Shown in pieces: positions 44,122 to 55,316 of a stretch of 64,000 nucleotides of DNA. Numbering within the stretch: the first letter of the stretch is position 1; every line of letters starts with the position of its first letter. The notes below the pieces were generated by a model that worked only from the letters and a program-made list of their open reading frames with translations, had not been told where the DNA came from and searched no databases. The stretch is from Thermomucor indicae-seudaticae (Eukaryota > Mucoromycota > Mucoromycetes > Mucorales > Lichtheimiaceae), in the NCBI GenBank assembly GCA_000787465.1, contig JSYX01000054.1, forward strand, positions 1-64,000, read 5' to 3'. Position numbers and translations under genes: made by a program.

Positions 44122-44336
44122 ATCCAAGAAAAAAAAGAGCGAGGAAAAGGGAGAGTGTGGCAGTGAAACGCTTTGGATTTATATATATTTGGAGGATATA
44201 AACAAAAATATCCCACTTTTTAAGTGTTTGATAAGCACCCGTTGACTTGTAACCATGTGAAAACTGTGGCTAATAGTTCCATTCCCTTGATATAGTCGAT
44301 GATAACAGGGTTCTATGCGCGCGGACCTTTTTCTTG

Positions 44337-44873
44337 ATGAAATATCGGATACAGTTCCCGGCCCAGTTACAATCGATGGCCGTGCATGGTGTCCATATAA
44401 GGCTTTCTGCACGAGAAACAGGTACTTTAGTTTTTTCACATGCAAATCATTGCAGTTACGTATTACTGGTCTGCAACCAGATCAGAAGCTGTACCAATGA
44501 CAGGTCACACGTATTCCATGACGGTTCAATTCACTAATCCGCACACCTTTCTATCCCAATTGCAAAGAGACGTCCTACATGTTGCTGTGGTCAGTGCTTT
44601 TCTTTCGCTGAGCTCCAAAATAATGGCTGTGACATCCATGTGAAAAAGCTAGTGCAACAGTATCATGAGCTGCACCCTTTTCTGATCTTCATATACAAAG
44701 CGCCGCTATACATTATGCCTTCTGCGTCACCGGAAAGTTGGTGCTTTGTTCGAGAAAGAACATTGTTGAATGTTCGATATCGGGAAATTCTTTTATGCGC
44801 TGGATTTAAGGTCCCTGATCCACGCTCGAATCTGAGGCTTGCTCATAAAGCGATGGCGTTATCTTTATAACGG
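44337..44873 (+). CDS. Unrecognised multi-exon protein (about 130-150 aa)
   Basis: A spliced model gives continuous frame. Exon 1 is 44337-44388 (KYRIQFPAQLQSMAVH, donor GTGTCC). Exon 2 is from 44456 (TYYWSATRSEAVPMTGHTYS, then VQFTNPHTFLSQLQRDVLHVAV). A 59-nt intron GTCAGT...AAAAAG follows, then exon 3 with LVQQYHELHPFLIFIYKAP and ending AHKAMALSL at 44870-44873, or continuing through one more weak intron. Composition looks like a globular protein with many aromatic residues. I recognise no family. Weak donors and short exons keep confidence low; a decayed gene is possible. Confidence 0.3.
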
Positions 44874-45285
44874 TTTTAATAATGGCTGAACTTGATATAC
44901 ACTCTCATTTTGTCATACAGGTCTACCAGGCAGCGGTCGCACATGCGCCATTTCATCTAGGCTTTATACCAAGGTAAAGTGAGCAATTTGGGGCTGAATA
45001 TTGCAACAACGTCCTGCCTTTGTGATTGGTGTACAAGAACTGCGTCCGGAAGCACGTTAAGGCGTACAAATCGGTCCAACTACTTAGTGCTCCTTCCTAC
45101 TAAGTATCATATCACTAACAGGATAAAGGCGTAAGAATCCAGAAGGGTCGCCATGTCTATGGCAGTCCAAGGTCTGACTGCATGGTAAGCTTGCCATCCC
45201 TGACACCACACTCTCTCGAGTTGAATGACAATAAGCCCAATTTAAAAGTCAGGTAACCTCTCTCTGTCTTCTTCATCCAACAACA

Positions 45286-45642
45286 ATGCCAAAGCTGGAC
45301 AAGATTAGTCCCGATGAAATCGTCGCCATCAGCAAAAGGTTGTTTTACGGCGGGTTTTTGTTTCTTCCATTTCTATGGCTAGCGAACTTTCTGTACCTGT
45401 ACCGAACTACCCGGAAACCGTCGGCTCCTGCTGAACTGAAGAAGTGTATGTATTAAGCAGCTCTATGTCGGTCCAGTCTGTAATCCCACATATTTTGCTA
45501 TATAGACGTCTACCTTTCACTGGCTGGATGTATCGCCTGGTTTATTGTCCTTACAACCTGGTATGCCGTATTCGTCAATAAGCGTATTGAATGGGGAGCA
45601 TTGGCGGATAAAATTACAGTGGTGATACCCAAAGGTTCATAA
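45286..45642 (+). CDS. PEN2: Gamma-secretase subunit PEN-2 homologue (98 aa)
   Basis: Exons 45286-45445 and 45506-45642, intron GTATGT...ATATAG. The protein starts MPKLDKISPDEIVAISKRLF and has YGGFLFLPFLWLANFLYLYR, matching the first region of human PEN-2 (YLGGFAFLPFLWLVNIFWFFR). KKYVYLSLAGCIAWFIVLTTWYAVF and RIEWGALADKITVVIPKGS follow, matching YVWRSAVG...VIVLTSW, RWGALGDYLSFTIPLG. Length (98 against 101) and hydrophobic profile agree. PEN-2 is needed for presenilin endoproteolysis and activity in the gamma-secretase complex, an intramembrane protease. The complex is absent from most yeasts; its partners are not in this window. The stop lies 61 bases before the next gene on the same strand. 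Confidence 0.92.
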
Positions 45643-45703
45643 GAAAAATTCAAACGGGGGTGAATAATGCAACACGTTTTTTTCTTTCTTCTTGTTTGAC
45701 CTC

Positions 45704-48532
45704 ATGTTTCGTTTTGACGCATTCCGCCGTCCTGAAGCAGCACCTGATGCAGAAGACAGTCAACGATCTGGAGATAAATCGGTTAATTTCCTACAACGGA
45801 TGGCGAGTGCTGACAGTATATTGCGCGCTTCGCCCATCATGAAGCGACCCAGTTTCTCGAGTTTGCACAATAGCTTTTCTTCTTCGTCTACTACTACCCA
45901 GTCTACTTCCCAGTCCTCCTTCTCTATACCCGTCCCTGCTAATTCATGGGGCATGCTCACCTGGTCGCGACTTCGCGATGCCGATGATGCCGAATTCGAC
46001 GACATTGTCGACTTGCTTTTAACTCCTGAAAAAGTAACGCAAAGAAAAAGAGCTGAAAGATAGACGTTGTCCTGACTCTTTATGCACAAACGACAAAGGC
46101 CATCTTGCTATTACCCGTTTCACAACCATCGCATCCTTCTGCCCTTATCGACCGTGAATTTATTCAGGACCATGTTATAGTCTATCAGAGTAATCATGAC
46201 ATGTCCCAAGTACTGTCACTGAGCGGCATCCGTGGCATGTTTTTAAAGTACGTTCATATATCTACGTGGATTTGCAAGTCATGAATGAAGGCGCTTACGT
46301 GGCAAGTTTACCACATACTAGTGATCAACTGGTTGCATTGGGCCTACTACCTTCTGAAAGAGAAGTAGCATCAATCGTGTCAGGATCACCTAACAAAAGG
46401 TATGACTTTACTTCTTCGCCCTTCTTTCTTCTTACTGACGCACAAAAAGATCCTTGTTTGATACCTTTAATCTGGATCCTGCTTCCATTACAGATGACTA
46501 TCCAAGATACAATATCCTAGCTAGCCACGTACAGCTGCCTCTACGCAATGACAGGATGATTACAGTCATGCTGATTCAAAAGCCAATCTCAAAGTCTGAA
46601 GTGATTGAATGGCAAAAGAGTCGAGATAAGCAGTCGTTGTCAGCAGCATATTACTTGGCAGAGCAGGATCCCTTGATGCCACGTGTAAAAGAGTAAGAAT
46701 ATCAATGCTGTGAACCTGCTCGTTTTTGCTCATCCGTGTAAGCTTAGGTTTATTCAGAACTTTTGCAGACGACCCCCACGCAACTTGGATCAGGCGAGTA
46801 CAATGATACTGGATTTCTTGGAAGATCTTTCGTCCGCAGCACAGGATACAGGATCCGTGGACGATCGCCTGGATGCCGTCGAGTCGTACATATGCTATGA
46901 ATTATACGACAGGTACTGGGGTGGGAAACCGGTGATAAGTATAGGTGATCTCTTTTTTAACTTGGAAAGGGGTGAAGGTTGTTTCCGACTGCAGGTAGCG
47001 ACGAAGCTCTGGCGGATGAGGCATTAGAATCACGAATAGCTGCCTTGAACCTGCTAGATCTCGACTTGAAGCATCTTGGTGTGATTGTTGAGGATCAGGA
47101 GGAAGTGGACGAAATCAATCAGGTCGTGAAAACGGCTGGAACACAGTTGCAGCAACTGAACTCGATGGCGTCCGCAAAAGAAAAGCTTGAAGGAGTCGTG
47201 AAGACGCACCAAGTGATTGTCGGTGAGAAACACACACGCTGTTAATGCTAAAACGGAATATTATGACTGTCTAACATACATACGTGTATATATCTTGTTT
47301 ATAGATGCGATAGAGGGGTTCGCTGACAAGTATCGCAAGGCTACACTGGACGCTGATTCGGAAGTCGTCCAAGAAATAAGGCATGCCATGACAGCCGTGA
47401 ATGAAGACGAGAAAGAATCACTGTTAAAGGAAAACGATCACCCGAACAAGGGAAATACAGTGTTATCCGACAAAAAGCTACCTTCTCTCCCTAGTGATGA
47501 ACGAGCAGATCATCAAACTTTGCGTACAGCAAGTGCTGACGTACTTTTACCTCTACTCATATTCACTATTGTTCGATCCAATCCAACGAATTTCTTGTCA
47601 AACATGCGATTCATACAACGATTCCGGAGACCTTCACGAATATCTGGATCAAAAAGCTATTGCTTGACCAATATGGTACGTTATCAGAAGAGCTGAGTCA
47701 TCCCTTTGTTGACACTCAATCTTGGGGCCCAGATGGCAGCAGTTTCTTTCCTGGAAACGACCAACCTGGTCGGTCTGGGATTATCAGCAGATCGTGTATT
47801 AAGGTAAGTTAATTGCTTCGTCCAAAGGTTTGTGTATTACATAATTAATGCCTTGTCAACAGTAACACGACTGATTTAGCGGGGCCGCCAACTCCACCCA
47901 AGCCGGTACCTTCCCGCCGACAGAGTCAAGGGGATACCGCGACCACAGGAGGAGGGCTCAAGTTAATGTCTGATGTCATGGACAGTTCATACAAAGTCTT
48001 TGACGGTCTTGGACGGTTATGGCAGAGGGGACAGACTGACGTGGGGAAGATGTCTTTGCCTATGGTTTCTTCATCCAATAATAAGCCGCCGAGTTCGTCC
48101 AGTAGTAGTAGCATAGTCGACGAAATGATAGGCAACAACAGCCACCGGGGTCGAGCGGCATCTGTTACAGAAAGCGAGCTGAATGTCCTACGGCCAAATA
48201 AATCATCTAATGACAACTGGGACAATGCAGCAGCAGCACGACTGCTGGAAAGTAAAAATGGCAGAGTAAGTTCTCATCTTTTTGCCGTAAGTGCCCTGAG
48301 ATGCTGAGATACGTTGATATAGAGCAGAACCGATGCTTTCCAGACGCTTTTGCAGGCCCCATCGCACTTTATCCAATCCGTTTCGAAAAGTAATCAAATC
48401 GCTACGGAAGGACCTTTACAAAAGTTTTTGGATAAAAAGTCTGTGGACGACTTGAAAATTGGCGAAGTAGCTGAATTACTTGCAGATTATAAGCGCTTAG
48501 CAGCCATCATGAAGCAAGCTGGACTATGTTGA
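45704..48532 (+). CDS. VPS9-domain Rab5-family GEF (about 763 aa)
   Basis: Ten exons: 45704-46006, 46060-46247, 46307-46399, 46450-46692, 46748-46912, 46978-47222, 47305-47675, 47733-47803, 47863-48265 and 48323-48532. The N-terminus is Ser-rich. A central region has LIDREFIQDHVIVY and SLSGIRGMF. The helical core preceding VPS9 ends CYELYDRLFPT. The VPS9 domain proper carries ADVLLPLLIFTIVRSNP, FLSNMRFIQRFR, SYCLTNM and AAVSFLETTNLVGLGL, including the conserved Asp and Tyr used for exchange on Rab5-type GTPases (Vps21). The C-terminal part is Ser/Asn-rich and closes with LKIGEVAELLADYKRLAAI. This layout resembles Muk1-type fungal GEFs. The first intron uses the weak donor GTCGAC. Confidence 0.85.
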
Positions 48533-48680
48533 TTACAGGAGTTGGCGTGGGTTTTCGCGTAAATGCGCATGACAGTTTGCAGTTGCAGGACACAGGATTT
48601 TGCGTGTTGTAAATATAAATGAAATTTGTGATATTCAAAGACATGAAGTTTGCGTGCATCATTTAGCATCCACCTCAAGT

Positions 48681-49948
48681 ATGGGAAAAAGCAAGAAGAA
48701 GTCTTACCCTGTAAACATCGTAAACATCTTTGGTATGGTGATTAATTGTTATTAGTCTTCCGTCTCTAGCACGAAGATGGATAGGAACAGCGCAATCAAC
48801 CAGGAGAATTAATAATGTTTGAGCGGAGCGTCCATTGCACACACTTTTCCTTTATTTTCATGTCCTCGTCATCAAATCATGGGCGAAATTTTGAAGTGGT
48901 GGCACCCATTATGCAAAAGCTTGTGAATGGTATTCTGCAAGAGACCATTGATGACATGCCAGCCGACAGTGATCCTGACGACGATTCGCCGTATGAGCGT
49001 ACACTTTGCGCTGCGTGGGATGTCTGTACCGTAAATGAGTATGCCGTGGCCATGGCATCTTTGGATTTCCACCGAGTTCTCCTCAAGGTAAATTTCTATG
49101 GGGCGCAGGAAATAAGCTTGCGTGGATCCTCATCTTATTCATGCGGTGAGAGAGGTTGCTACAGCAACGCGTAGGCGGCGGACGCGAGAGCTGTGTATGG
49201 GCTCATTGGCCAACATGGCGTGTCAAGGCGTCAAGGTGATAGAGGATATGGACGTGCTGCGGCTGTGTCGATCGATTTTGTGGCACGAGAACGACGCCAG
49301 GGTGTTGCTAGAAACCACGCGACTGCTGAACGCGCTTTTTGGTCCTGCAATCAGAACGCAAGAGCAACAAATTGTCGAACACTTGCATCTGTCCGAGTTT
49401 CTGGCGCCCGTGCCCATGTGCCCCTCGGTTTTTCACCAGTACACGGTGATTGTATGCAACACGCTATTTAGCGAGCTGCTCTTGTCTGGTCTTGCTTTGA
49501 TGACGCGGTTCGCAATCTATGCGAGTGCCGTGGATCGTGGTTATGTGGACAAGTCGGATGCGCTCCAGCTGATGCGGTGGGGAATCGAGCGGCTTGAGGA
49601 AGAAGGCAGGGATGTTGGGATTGGGTTAGGGTTCAATCGAGGTGTGGCAAAGAACGTGCTACACTTGCTGTGGGCGTTGATGACTTATGGATTTGTGCAC
49701 GCGACCGATTGTGGACAAGATATGCTGAGTCAATTGAGCCGAGCCATGGAGCGCCTGACGAGTTACATTCAGGAAGAACAGGATGATGGATTCGAGACCA
49801 GTAGTACAAAGGAAGATGACCAAGACATTCAGAATTTAGCCAATGCATTGAATTGTAAGTTGTCTATAAAGTGATTATTATTTTACGATGATGATGGTTA
49901 GATCATGTTCTCGATGCGGCTATGCTATATCGATGGCAAAATTGGTAA
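48681..49948 (+). CDS. SAAL1-like armadillo-fold protein (about 360 aa)
   Basis: Exons about 48681-48732, 48804-49087, 49155-49854 and 49902-49948. The diagnostic stretch is LCAAWDVCTVNEYAVAMASL, then LLKVATATRRRRTRELCMGSLANMAC, then ARVLLETTRLLNALF. Human SAAL1 has RVWDMSMDEDVALFLQE, FMGVLAKSK..LREICVGILGNMAC and TLLETSRLLLTCL at the same spacing. Acceptor GAGAG at 49154 was chosen because it gives exact spacing to that family. The N-terminus MGKSKKKSYPVN is basic, and its junction to exon 2 is the weakest step. SAAL1 promotes proliferation in animals; its biochemical role is unclear. The last exon, if real, overlaps the end of the convergent kelch gene. Confidence 0.72.
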
Positions 49949-51390
49949 CTTGAGGGAGATAGGCATGTGAGCTCAGGTCCAAGACATAGACGTCTTCAAA
50001 GAAACGCTTCCCGTCATAACCTCCGAAAATGAAAAGCCGACTGTCGTAAAGTATCATCGTATGGTATCCGCGAGGTGACGGTCCCTGCCCGTATATTCTC
50101 CGGATCTCCCATGCCATTGTTACTAGGAAAGTACTACTGTAAGCAAAATGGGGAAGGAACTTATGTCGCCTTCTATAGAGATCTTACCGAAATTAAGCAT
50201 GAGTAAATCGCTGCAATAGTGCGTACCATCATGTCCACCAGTGACAAATAGGTAAGATCCGACACATACTGCAGCGTGAGATAAACGTGGGACCTGGGGA
50301 TCCAACCCTATCCGATACCAGCGGCGTGTCACTGGAAACGCAACGTTAACAACGTGTGGAAAAAAAGCAACGTTATAGCCACTTTTCACCTAGATCCAGC
50401 AAATGTACATCGCCAAAACAGGTATGGCCGTCGCTCCCACCATAGATAACCAACTTATCTCCTACCAGGTTGCCAGTGTGATAACCTCTTGGTTCTGGTA
50501 AAGCCCCTGTGACTTCGAGAATAGACCATTCGTTTGTCTTGAGATCCAATTGGTACACGTCGTTTAATGCATGGACACCGTCGCCCCCGCCAAAGATATA
50601 CATTTTATCATGCCATATCACAGATATGTGTGCACGACGAGGAGACGGAATCGGTCCTGTCGTCTGCGGTCGGGACCAGATCATGCTAGGGACATCCAGA
50701 ACATACAAATGATTGTAATAAACTGGTCCATCGCCTCCTCCAAAAAGGTAAATCCTTGACTTTTCTTCATACACCACAGCACTATGAGCTCGACACGCAG
50801 GCGGTGGTTCACCATAGACTTTGGGTTTACTCCACATGAACGTGTCTAAAAAGGATCTTCCCGCGATAAGTATATCTACGGGAACGCAATCCGCTAGCTA
50901 CCTACCTAAATCGAACGCATAAAGTTTGCCAAAACCTCCGCGTTCGTCCGTGCCGCCAAATACATACATGACACCTTTCACAATAACGCTTGAATGAGCT
51001 CGGATCGGCCTCGGACCATGCCCATACGTTACTGCACGTGACCAATACATGGCTGGTGCTGGAGCGCGATCTCCCTTGATTTTAGGGGTCTGTGGATCTA
51101 CTGAAGAACGTTTATCTCTCTTGTTTCTTCTTTTCCTCTGACCCGCGATTCTTTTTACCAGCGTCGGAAGAGGTCCGTCTCGGGATATCCTTACTGATAC
51201 GTGACCATCTATCGACGGACTGACTATGTGTATGTCGTGTCCGATAATCCGGGTCTGTGGGTCTGGAAAAAAAAGATTAAATCACACTGATATCGACATA
51301 TTGATCGAAAGCGATCGATCCAAGTTGTACCGTTCAGTGAGGGACCTGGTTCCGGACGAAGAAACCGACCGTTTCACTCGAGCCATCATG
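49920..51390 (-). CDS. Six-kelch-repeat protein (about 400 aa)
   Basis: Exons 50906-51262, 50390-50845, 50188-50331 and 49920-50122, plus a first coding segment near 51283-51390 whose junction is unresolved. Six kelch repeats are visible, each with RAHS/RGYHT, a hydrophobic strand and a double Gly: VMYVFGGTDE, IYLFGGGDG, MYIFGGGDG, LVIYGGSDG, LFVTGGHDG and LFIFGGYDG. Together they form one beta-propeller. The N-terminal ~80 residues are basic and disordered (LVKRIAGQRKRRNKRDKR), which suggests nuclear or membrane-charge binding. Kelch propellers mediate protein contacts; fungal relatives act in polarity (Tea1, Ral2) or as Ras/cAMP regulators, and I cannot choose among them. There is no BTB domain. 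Confidence 0.82.
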
Positions 51391-53996
51391 CTGGTATCCA
51401 TGGTTGGTGATTGCACAGAAAGGAATGGAGGAATGAGGAAAGGGAAGAAAAGGAGAAAGGGGAGGGGCCGGTTCCCTCTCTTTTTGTCAGTATCAGGCGA
51501 TGCCTGTCTGTCTCCAAAAAGGATTTCTGCTGTTTAACCTTTTCCTCCCTTGCATTATGAACCAACATCTTTTGCCCCGCCCCTTTTGTCTGACGCTAAA
51601 CCCTCCAATCGTGTTCGATCATCATTGTTCTGGAAGAGTAATGACGAATGAAAATCCCATTGTATCGAGATCCGTTGCCTTCGGCAGTTTAACCTTATTC
51701 AACAGTTTCCTTTTCCGAATCTTTTTTGATTGTTCGTTGCATGCCATAATCTGGGGAATGTCTGATCGTAATATACGATAGGTAGTAGATTTTCGGTATA
51801 TAAAGAAAGAAGGAACGGGACCAAATGTACTGTTTCCTCGAGACGCGTTCTATTCTCCAAAGACAATGGCCTTGAGGTGTGTTAGAGGCATATGAGTCCA
51901 AACCTTTGCCCTTTCTGATTCGGCCGCCAGAGGCTTTTCTGAGCGGACTACTTTAGAGAATAGATGCTAAAGAAACGCGTTAGCAAAAGCGCAATACATG
52001 AACGAATCGCTATACATCATATTTAATATGCCTTCCTCTGTAGCATGCAGCGTATTGTTGATCGCACGACAGCAAAATCGACTTGGCTGGGCAGAAAGTT
52101 AACTGCCTGGTTAAAGAAAGCATAACAGCTAACACTACGTCCCCTCCTGGCAGGTTCAGCAAAGTGCAAGCGCAAAGGGTAGGTTATCTATGGTGGTCTA
52201 CGAACACGCAAATAATATCAATACCCGTAACTCCTGCTGGTTTTCGGGCTGAGGTCAGTGCACTGCGCGAGGAACTGGAGAAAGCATTGACCGAAATTGC
52301 GCAACTTAAGCAGGCCAAGGACACCGCCGTTACGAACGAGATATCCAGTCTGGTCATGCTGGTACATATAACAGATTTTTGCTCTTTTTTGTTAGATCCG
52401 TTGCAGCTCTGTAAAATGGTAACTTGAAGCTTACCGCTAAATGTTCTCGGCTTTGCTACATCTTTTTAGCGAGTTCATTGAGAAGCGCTTGCATTTCGAA
52501 TGATAGCCTGGATATCCCCATTGGAGTGTTCTCCTGGTAATTTCGATGACCAAAAAGTCATTTCTGCTGCCCTCGGCATTTGCATGGACCCCGATATTTG
52601 GTTTTACACGCCACCGGTTAGCATCAATATTATATTGCTTAGTATTACCGAGACGAATCGATGTGAAATGACTACAAGCATGGTTAGTTATTGATCGGGC
52701 ATTTCTAAGAGCCCCTCTATGACGTTTCCCTCATCCCGTTATCCCAATGAAATCGCCACTGAACAGCACATTGAAATAGGGCTTTACGACCGCATCTTCA
52801 AATATGTCCTCATCCACATCGTGGAATTTATATCTCAGCGATATTCTTGAGATCTTTGTAACAGTTTTCCCACCGTAACTCAATTATCAAGGTACTATAC
52901 GTTATATCACTGGTAGCCAAAGTTTTCAGTGTCTCGTCTCTTTTTCCTGGTAGCCTCAGCTAGTGCCAGGACAAGTCTTACTGCTACGACGAACAGACCT
53001 GACTTACGTCCTCAACTGATGTAAGAAGCTAAATCTCTATATGTTATTTACGATGTTTGGAGGTCGGACCATGTAGATTTCGAACGCATATGACCTGCGG
53101 GATACTCAACACGTGCAGTAGGCACTGGCTTTAGCTGCTGGTGTCTGCTGAGATTGGCCTCAACCAGATCAAAGATGGGCTTGGTAGACAGTGATGTAAG
53201 ATAACCAGCGGTATTCTCGTTCAGCATTGTTTGAAAATGGATACACTTAGTTGATTGCCATAATTTGTATCGCATCAAGCTGCTATCCCTTGAGCCGTTC
53301 ACCCCTGCACTTGGCATTATCAAGCCAACAGAGATATTCACTCCACCTACTATCCACTCGAGAGAAGTGAGCAGACCAACACGTTACGAAAGACAACGTG
53401 GTGGCAACGAAACAAGATGGACCGATGCCTCACCCCCGAGTCTGCACAGCAAAATTCCGCGGAACAAAACGACATGCCAACAGTGAACAATGCACCGAGG
53501 CCTCGCCAAGAGTTGTAATATATGCTTTTATTACTTCAAAGTCAACGTTAACAGCTCCTTGTTCGATTATATGGAATTAGGCCTCGAACATTGTACAGCT
53601 TGAAGCAACAGAAGAATGCCAACAGTAAAGGTGGTGTTTTCGGATAACATTAATTTATTACGTTCACCGAGGAAAGACACGTCACATATATGCTATTAGC
53701 AATAGTCGCATGGTATTTCTCAAATAATCCACGCGGAAACGACGGATCAGAGGGCAGATTGGCTGCATTTTGCGGCTAATAAGGGCACGGCGCTCGTGAC
53801 AGTACAAGGGACCGCAGCTGGTGTGAGTGAACATCGGAAAGAGTAGGGATGACCTCCGAGTTGTTAAAGCCAAATTCCACATACAAACTGGTCAATCTGG
53901 CTTTTCGCAACCGTTTTTCTTGGAAGCGGTGTGATTCCAAATTGGATTGTACATTATTGCCCGAGCATTTTCTGATAAAAGAAACTTTTGAAGGAA
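51391..53996. other. Gene-poor region with fragmentary coding-like segments
   Basis: A plus-strand segment at about 52230-52360 encodes a coiled-coil-like run (FRAEVSALREELEKALTEIAQ, then LKQAKD). Others near 52540-52620 (DDQKVISAALGICMDPDIWFY) and 52740-52850 (YPNEIATEQHIEIGLYDRIF) look translated but lie in different frames with stops between. They may be exons of an unrecognised gene or remains of a decayed one. No terminal repeats, transposase or reverse-transcriptase motifs were found. Confidence 0.3.
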
Positions 53997-54476
53997 CTAT
54001 GTACAAGAGTTGGTTATGCGGCGTGCGGGGACAAGACTGATTAATGGCAAGTCATCATCGTCGGGGAGGTTGTTGTTCTTTTGCATCCATCGTTGTTGTT
54101 CTTTTCTTAAACATGCCAGCATGTTCCTCAGATGGACGGTTTCCCGAAGTGGCAGTTTGTCTTGACGGCGGCGGAGCTTGTCGTGTGTGGTACGAAGAAG
54201 TGCAAAGCTTTGTTTCCGGGCAGCTGCGGCAGCGGCGTCGTTATTGCTGGTTGCTTGTAACAGCCGAGGTCGTGATCGAACGTCGACAGCTCGGTGACTA
54301 GTGCCATTTATTTGGGCGTTGTCGTCGTCATGCAATAGCGTCTTGCCATATTTCTGTTGAACCCAGCCAAGGACAATATCACATAGAACGCGCAAATTTG
54401 ATGTTTTAGACGGAATCGTCAATGATGACGGATAACGGTAAACAACCAGACGTGAGGAGGTATCATGCGATGCCAT
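53997..54476 (-). CDS. Hypothetical protein (159 aa)
   Basis: Single open frame from an ATG at 54476. Parts: VVYRYPSSLTIPSKTSNLRV, then VLCDIVLGWVQQKYGKTLL, a Ser/Ala-rich stretch, and a basic helix (TTHDKLRRRQDKLPLRETVH, then LACLRKEQQRWMQKN), ending with LVPARRITNSCT. A TATA element lies about 75 bases upstream and the leader is pyrimidine-rich in the gene's sense, which supports a real promoter. No family was recognised and no signal peptide or membrane span is seen. The arginine/glutamine-rich C-terminal half might form a coiled coil. Confidence 0.5.
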   Translation of the reverse strand: MASHDTSSRLVVYRYPSSLTIPSKTSNLRVLCDIVLGWVQQKYGKTLLHDDDNAQINGTSHRAVDVRSRPRLLQATSNNDAAAAAARKQSFALLRTTHDKLRRRQDKLPLRETVHLRNMLACLRKEQQRWMQKNNNLPDDDDLPLISLVPARRITNSCT

Positions 54477-55316
54477 TAGATACGAAAATGGGAGGAATTG
54501 GAAAAAGTGAGAGAGAAGGCAAAAAAGCGATTTCTGTTTTTGAGAGAAGGATATTTATAGCTCTCGCCCTCTTTTGACAAGACAGAGACACACACACGCA
54601 CGCAGCCTCTCTTTTTCTTCAGGGCATTCTGGACAAGTTGACCAAGTTACAGGAACGAGTCCAGACACATGCCGAAAAAGGGAAGCTGCCAATTATCGCA
54701 GCTTTCTCGACTAAAATTTCTGGATCGTCGTTTATGGATGCTGGAACTTTTTGCAGTATAATCAAATCAGACGCTGCTCATACATAATTTCGGGCAATAT
54801 GTAACTGGGCATGGGTGCATGGCGGTACAATTCAGTTTCCTCCAAGAAAAATCGTTTAAGCATTGGATTCTCTGACCCAGATCCGCTTTCACAGGAGTGG
54901 ATAAAGCGGCGCCCGTGCGTCCTCCGGTATTGCACAATGAAATAGTTTTGCCTTAAGAAACTCGTCGTAATGTACAGTGTCCACGCGATAGAATGATCTC
55001 TTGGCAACAGAGAAAACTGTGTGTTTGTTATAATGAAAATATCGCCAGCTTTTCTCTCCCTACCCGCTACGAGGAATGTCATTGTCACATATCGAGTATT
55101 GGTGTATAGCGCGGCCACTGATAGTCAGTACACTACACTGACCACGTCACTAGCGTTACTTATAGGTGAAGCTTGGCAAAACACATAAATCCAGACTTTG
55201 TCCATTGCATTACGCAAGCTAATTTCTAAGTTTCGTTTGATATCATAAACGTTAAAGTACGGGAGAATAAAGCAAATGATGATCTACCGAGCGATTTTTC
55301 TATCCTTGTTTTCTTC
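54477..55316. other. Intergenic region
   Basis: On the plus strand a possible exon follows an acceptor-like CTTCAG at about 54622. It reads GILDKLTKLQERVQTHAEKG, then LPIIAAFSTKISGSSFMDAG, to a stop near 54784. On the minus strand an open frame of 118 codons lies at 54762-55118. Neither has a visible partner exon or known family, and they are mutually close, so at most one is likely real. Confidence 0.25.
54552..54559 (-). promoter_or_regulatory. TATA box for the hypothetical gene at 54476
   Basis: TATAAATA on the minus strand, about 75 bases upstream of the ATG. Confidence 0.5.
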
